A stretch of DNA of 64,000 nucleotides from Rhynchopus sp. YZ270_cl-10 (lineage: Eukaryota; Euglenozoa; Diplonemea; Diplonemida; Diplonemidae), in the NCBI GenBank assembly GCA_964035575.1, contig OZ037873.1, forward strand, positions 1,302,001 through 1,366,000, written 5' to 3'. Positions 61,813 to 64,000 of this stretch are shown in pieces. The notes beneath the pieces were generated by a model, which did no database searches, had not been told where the DNA came from, and saw only the letters and a program-made list of their open reading frames with translations. Within the stretch, counting starts at the first letter, position 1, and each line of letters opens with the position of its first letter. The translations under genes were made by a program, and so were the position numbers.

Positions 61813-62842
61813 ATGACCATGTTGAAGCTTGCTGTGCTCATGGCTGCTGCCGTTGTGTCGGCCGCTGACAACATCCTGCCTGCCGACCTTGAGGCACAGG
61901 CAGAGTACCATCTCTATCATGCGTACGGTGCGTACTGCCCATCCGAGGATCTCAAGAGCTGGGACTGCAAGTGGTGCAAGAAGATCGGCCTTGAGAAGAT
62001 GTACGGAGTGTCGACGAAGGACGATGGCGAGCACGACGGCCAAGTTTACGTCATGCGCGACGACAGATCGCAGATTGTTGTCAGCTTCCGTGGATCGTAC
62101 AACATCCCAAACTGGATCTCGAACTTGACCTTCAAGAAGGTGGGCCTGAAGTGGGCAGGTGTTCCCTCAGATGTCGAGGTGCACCAGGGCTTCCTGGAAG
62201 AGTACGAGACGATGCAGGAGGACGTGAACATGTGGGTGGCAGAGGCTGTAAAGGACTGCCCGAACTGCACTCTGCACGTCACCGGACACTCTCTGGGTGG
62301 TGCGGAGGCAGTGCTGTGTGTGACAGACCTGCGTCTGCAGGGGTACAAGCCTGAGATGTGGAACTTCGGACTTCCACGTGTTGGAGACAAGACGTTTGCT
62401 GAGTGGTTCGACAACACGACGAAGGCAAACAACCAGACTGTGTACAGGATGGTCGAGAGATACGACGTTGTGCCGCACCTGCCCCTGCGTGCGATGGGCT
62501 TCCACCACATTGCCACCGAGGTTTGGCACAAAAGCGTCTGGAGCATTAGGGCGAACACGTACGTGGTGTGTGACGGCAGTGGCGAGGACAAGGAGTGCTC
62601 CCGCTCGATTCGTCCTCTGCAGAAAAACATACTTGACCACTTGGTATGTCTTCTTGCGATCTATTTACAATGGCAGTCTTTGCAGTTTCCTTATCCCCCA
62701 TGTTCTCAGCCATCAATGTTTCTTGTTGATGTGGGCGAGAGTCACGTGTTCATCTTTTAAGTGTTGTACTTTGTTGTCACAATATTACTACCACTTCACC
62801 ACTTTACAGCGCTACATGAACATCAACTTTGGCTGTTTGTGA
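61813..62842 (+). CDS. Secreted class 3 lipase L7
   Basis: Exons 61813-62643 and 62810-62842 (166 bp intron, phase 0) give 287 residues. Body of the L4/L6 type with KDDGEHDGQ, GHSLGG, YDVVPHLPL and FHHIATEVW. Some stretches (VKDCPNC, CVTDLRLQG, DNTTKANNQ) match L1-L3 instead, consistent with gene conversion. The last exon is RYMNINFGCL. Its 5' flank is separated from the rest of the unit by the 4.2 kb insertion, with about 200 bp of shared leader kept, including TTGTTGCAG (about 61638). Confidence 0.93.
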
Positions 62843-63796
62843 GCAGTTGACAGCTTCTTGTTGTGCACTGCAACCTGCTCCAAGGCGTACATGAGTAAAT
62901 CCATGTGACAAGCCGTTCGTGCCCGATCCTGCCTTGAGTCGTTCAGAAACACAACTACACACACACAAATGAGTTCTAGACATGCAGTTGTTCTTATCTT
63001 CTTTTATCTTGTTCTTCATTTTTTCCCCTCTTCTCGCTGCATGATACAGAACATATTAACACGATCTTTGTTTTTATTTTCCTTTTCCTTTTGTTCTTGT
63101 TTTTATTTTCAAATGTGCACTGCATCGCACATTGTTTCAAACGTTTTTATTTTCAAGTGCCTGCGTCCGCCGATGAACGTTGAGGCGTTTGCACTTCCAA
63201 CGTCTTTTTGATTTTTCCACATTTTCCACTCACCTATGGATGGAAAGTAGGGGCAGCAGGTCCGGAGTGCGAAGACTAGATCCCTTGGCATGATGATGGA
63301 CCCAGGTGAGTGACGCCACCTCCTCTTCAGCGAGTTGGGGGTCGCAAGGATCGCTTGAGATCCTCGCTCCCCCCGTTGGTATAGGCTGAGCATGACACCC
63401 CACACACACCCTTTGTTTTTTAAAATTTGGTTCAACATAATCTTGTTCAATGCATGGTGATTCTTTCAGTACCGAGTCTCGGTGTGAAAGCGTGGCCAGA
63501 ACAAACCTATTATTTTTTGTGTTCCTCCCCTCCACGTGTGCTTTCTGGGAAGTTTTCCAAAAAGAAACTTAAGAACAACAACCTTCTTTTGCATTATTTT
63601 CCGGTTTTCTGCACAAAAAGTATTCCTCTCGTTTTTCCCCCACCCTGCATTTTTTGCCGTCAGGAGAACGCCAAAACAGAAATGAAGCTTGCAAAATGAT
63701 AGTGGAGGTTTTTTTCGTAGTGTTTTGTGCTCCCCCCTCACCACACACTTCGTACACAAAACTCTATTTTCGTTGGCAATCTTGTTTTGCGCAAAG
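62843..63796 (+). repeat. Lipase downstream repeat unit R7, shortened
   Basis: Same start as R4. The conserved block is cut after CCCCCGTTGGTATAGG (63386) and joined to CTGAGCATGACACCCCACAC, skipping the rest of the block and the two 300 bp segments. The CCGAGTCTCGG hairpin and the GAAGCTTGCAAAATGATAGT segment follow. The unit ends at GTTTTGCGCAAAG (63796). Confidence 0.7.
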
Positions 63797-64000
63797 CACT
63801 TATCGAATGATAATTTTTTATGAGATCTCATAATAAATTATCGCTATTATATGTGCTCATAATGTGCGCATAATGTCATGATAGGGCATTAATGCAGGGT
63901 AAAAGAAAAGGAGAAAAAAAAAATAGTGTTCCCCCTCCCGGCCAACCGTGTTGTGTGCAGCGACGTGACGGCAGATAATAGCACATACCGCATAATTAGC
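63797..64000. other. Unrelated sequence breaking unit R7 at the window edge
   Basis: R4, R5 and R6 continue GCGCAAAGTCTTCCGCAG, but here GCGCAAAG is followed by CACTTATCGAATGATAATTT. The next 200 bp (with ATAATGTGCGCATAATGTCA) occur nowhere else in the window. This is probably the left end of another insertion, or the end of the duplicated region; its extent lies outside the window. Confidence 0.5.

Noticed and set aside
1-64000. Stop-codon reassignment
   Set aside because: TAA, TAG and TGA each end well-supported genes (for example L4, L1 and RPL27A), and none occurs inside conserved coding regions.
1-64000. LTR retroelements, LINEs or other elements with reverse transcriptase or capsid genes
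   Set aside because: No such protein motif or long direct terminal repeat was recognised on either strand; the mobile DNA seen is of TIR and foldback type.

Overview
The window is nuclear DNA from a unicellular eukaryote (a protist) that I cannot place in a lineage. The evidence is spliceosomal introns, nearly all with a GTATG 5' splice site and a CAG 3' end, a eukaryote-type RPL27A (uL15), a eukaryotic histidyl-tRNA synthetase, a SART3/Prp24-like splicing factor and an ABCC transporter. TAA, TAG and TGA all end genes here, so the code looks standard. Coding DNA is GC-richer. Spacers are full of homopolymers, CA tracts and transposon debris. Every gene I can support, about 17, lies on the + strand.

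Left part (1-32.8 kb): the 3' end of an unknown gene; a repeat-rich spacer with a 1.35 kb terminal-inverted-repeat element; a 1,683-residue ABCC transporter carrying a CAP-Gly-like domain and a phosphatase-like linker domain; a gene-poor spacer with two small DNA-transposon derivatives (Tc1/mariner-like and hAT-like); a four-exon coiled-coil gene; SART3; a membrane-anchored protein with two DUF3431-like domains; HARS; RPL27A; a small secreted Cys-rich protein; and a 787-residue orphan.

Middle (33-36.3 kb): a nest of foldback and inverted-repeat elements built from short self-complementary motifs. Several have clear target-site duplications and can be checked against empty sites elsewhere in the window. 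It is followed by a second RPL27A that differs from the first by one silent base.

Right part (37-63.8 kb): seven secreted class 3 lipase genes in tandem. All have an intact Ser-Asp-His triad and a short, separate last exon. They sit in partly duplicated units whose shared flanks hold a conserved, possibly structured block. One unit is split by a 4.2 kb element, which holds a 2.6 kb element, which in turn holds a four-copy tandem array.

The functions are mostly unrelated housekeeping genes (translation, splicing, transport) beside a lineage-specific secretome (lipases, Cys-rich protein). The best leads are the ABCC transporter with extra domains, a dispersed intron-like sequence family that may be introners or trans-splice acceptors, and the mosaic lipase array.
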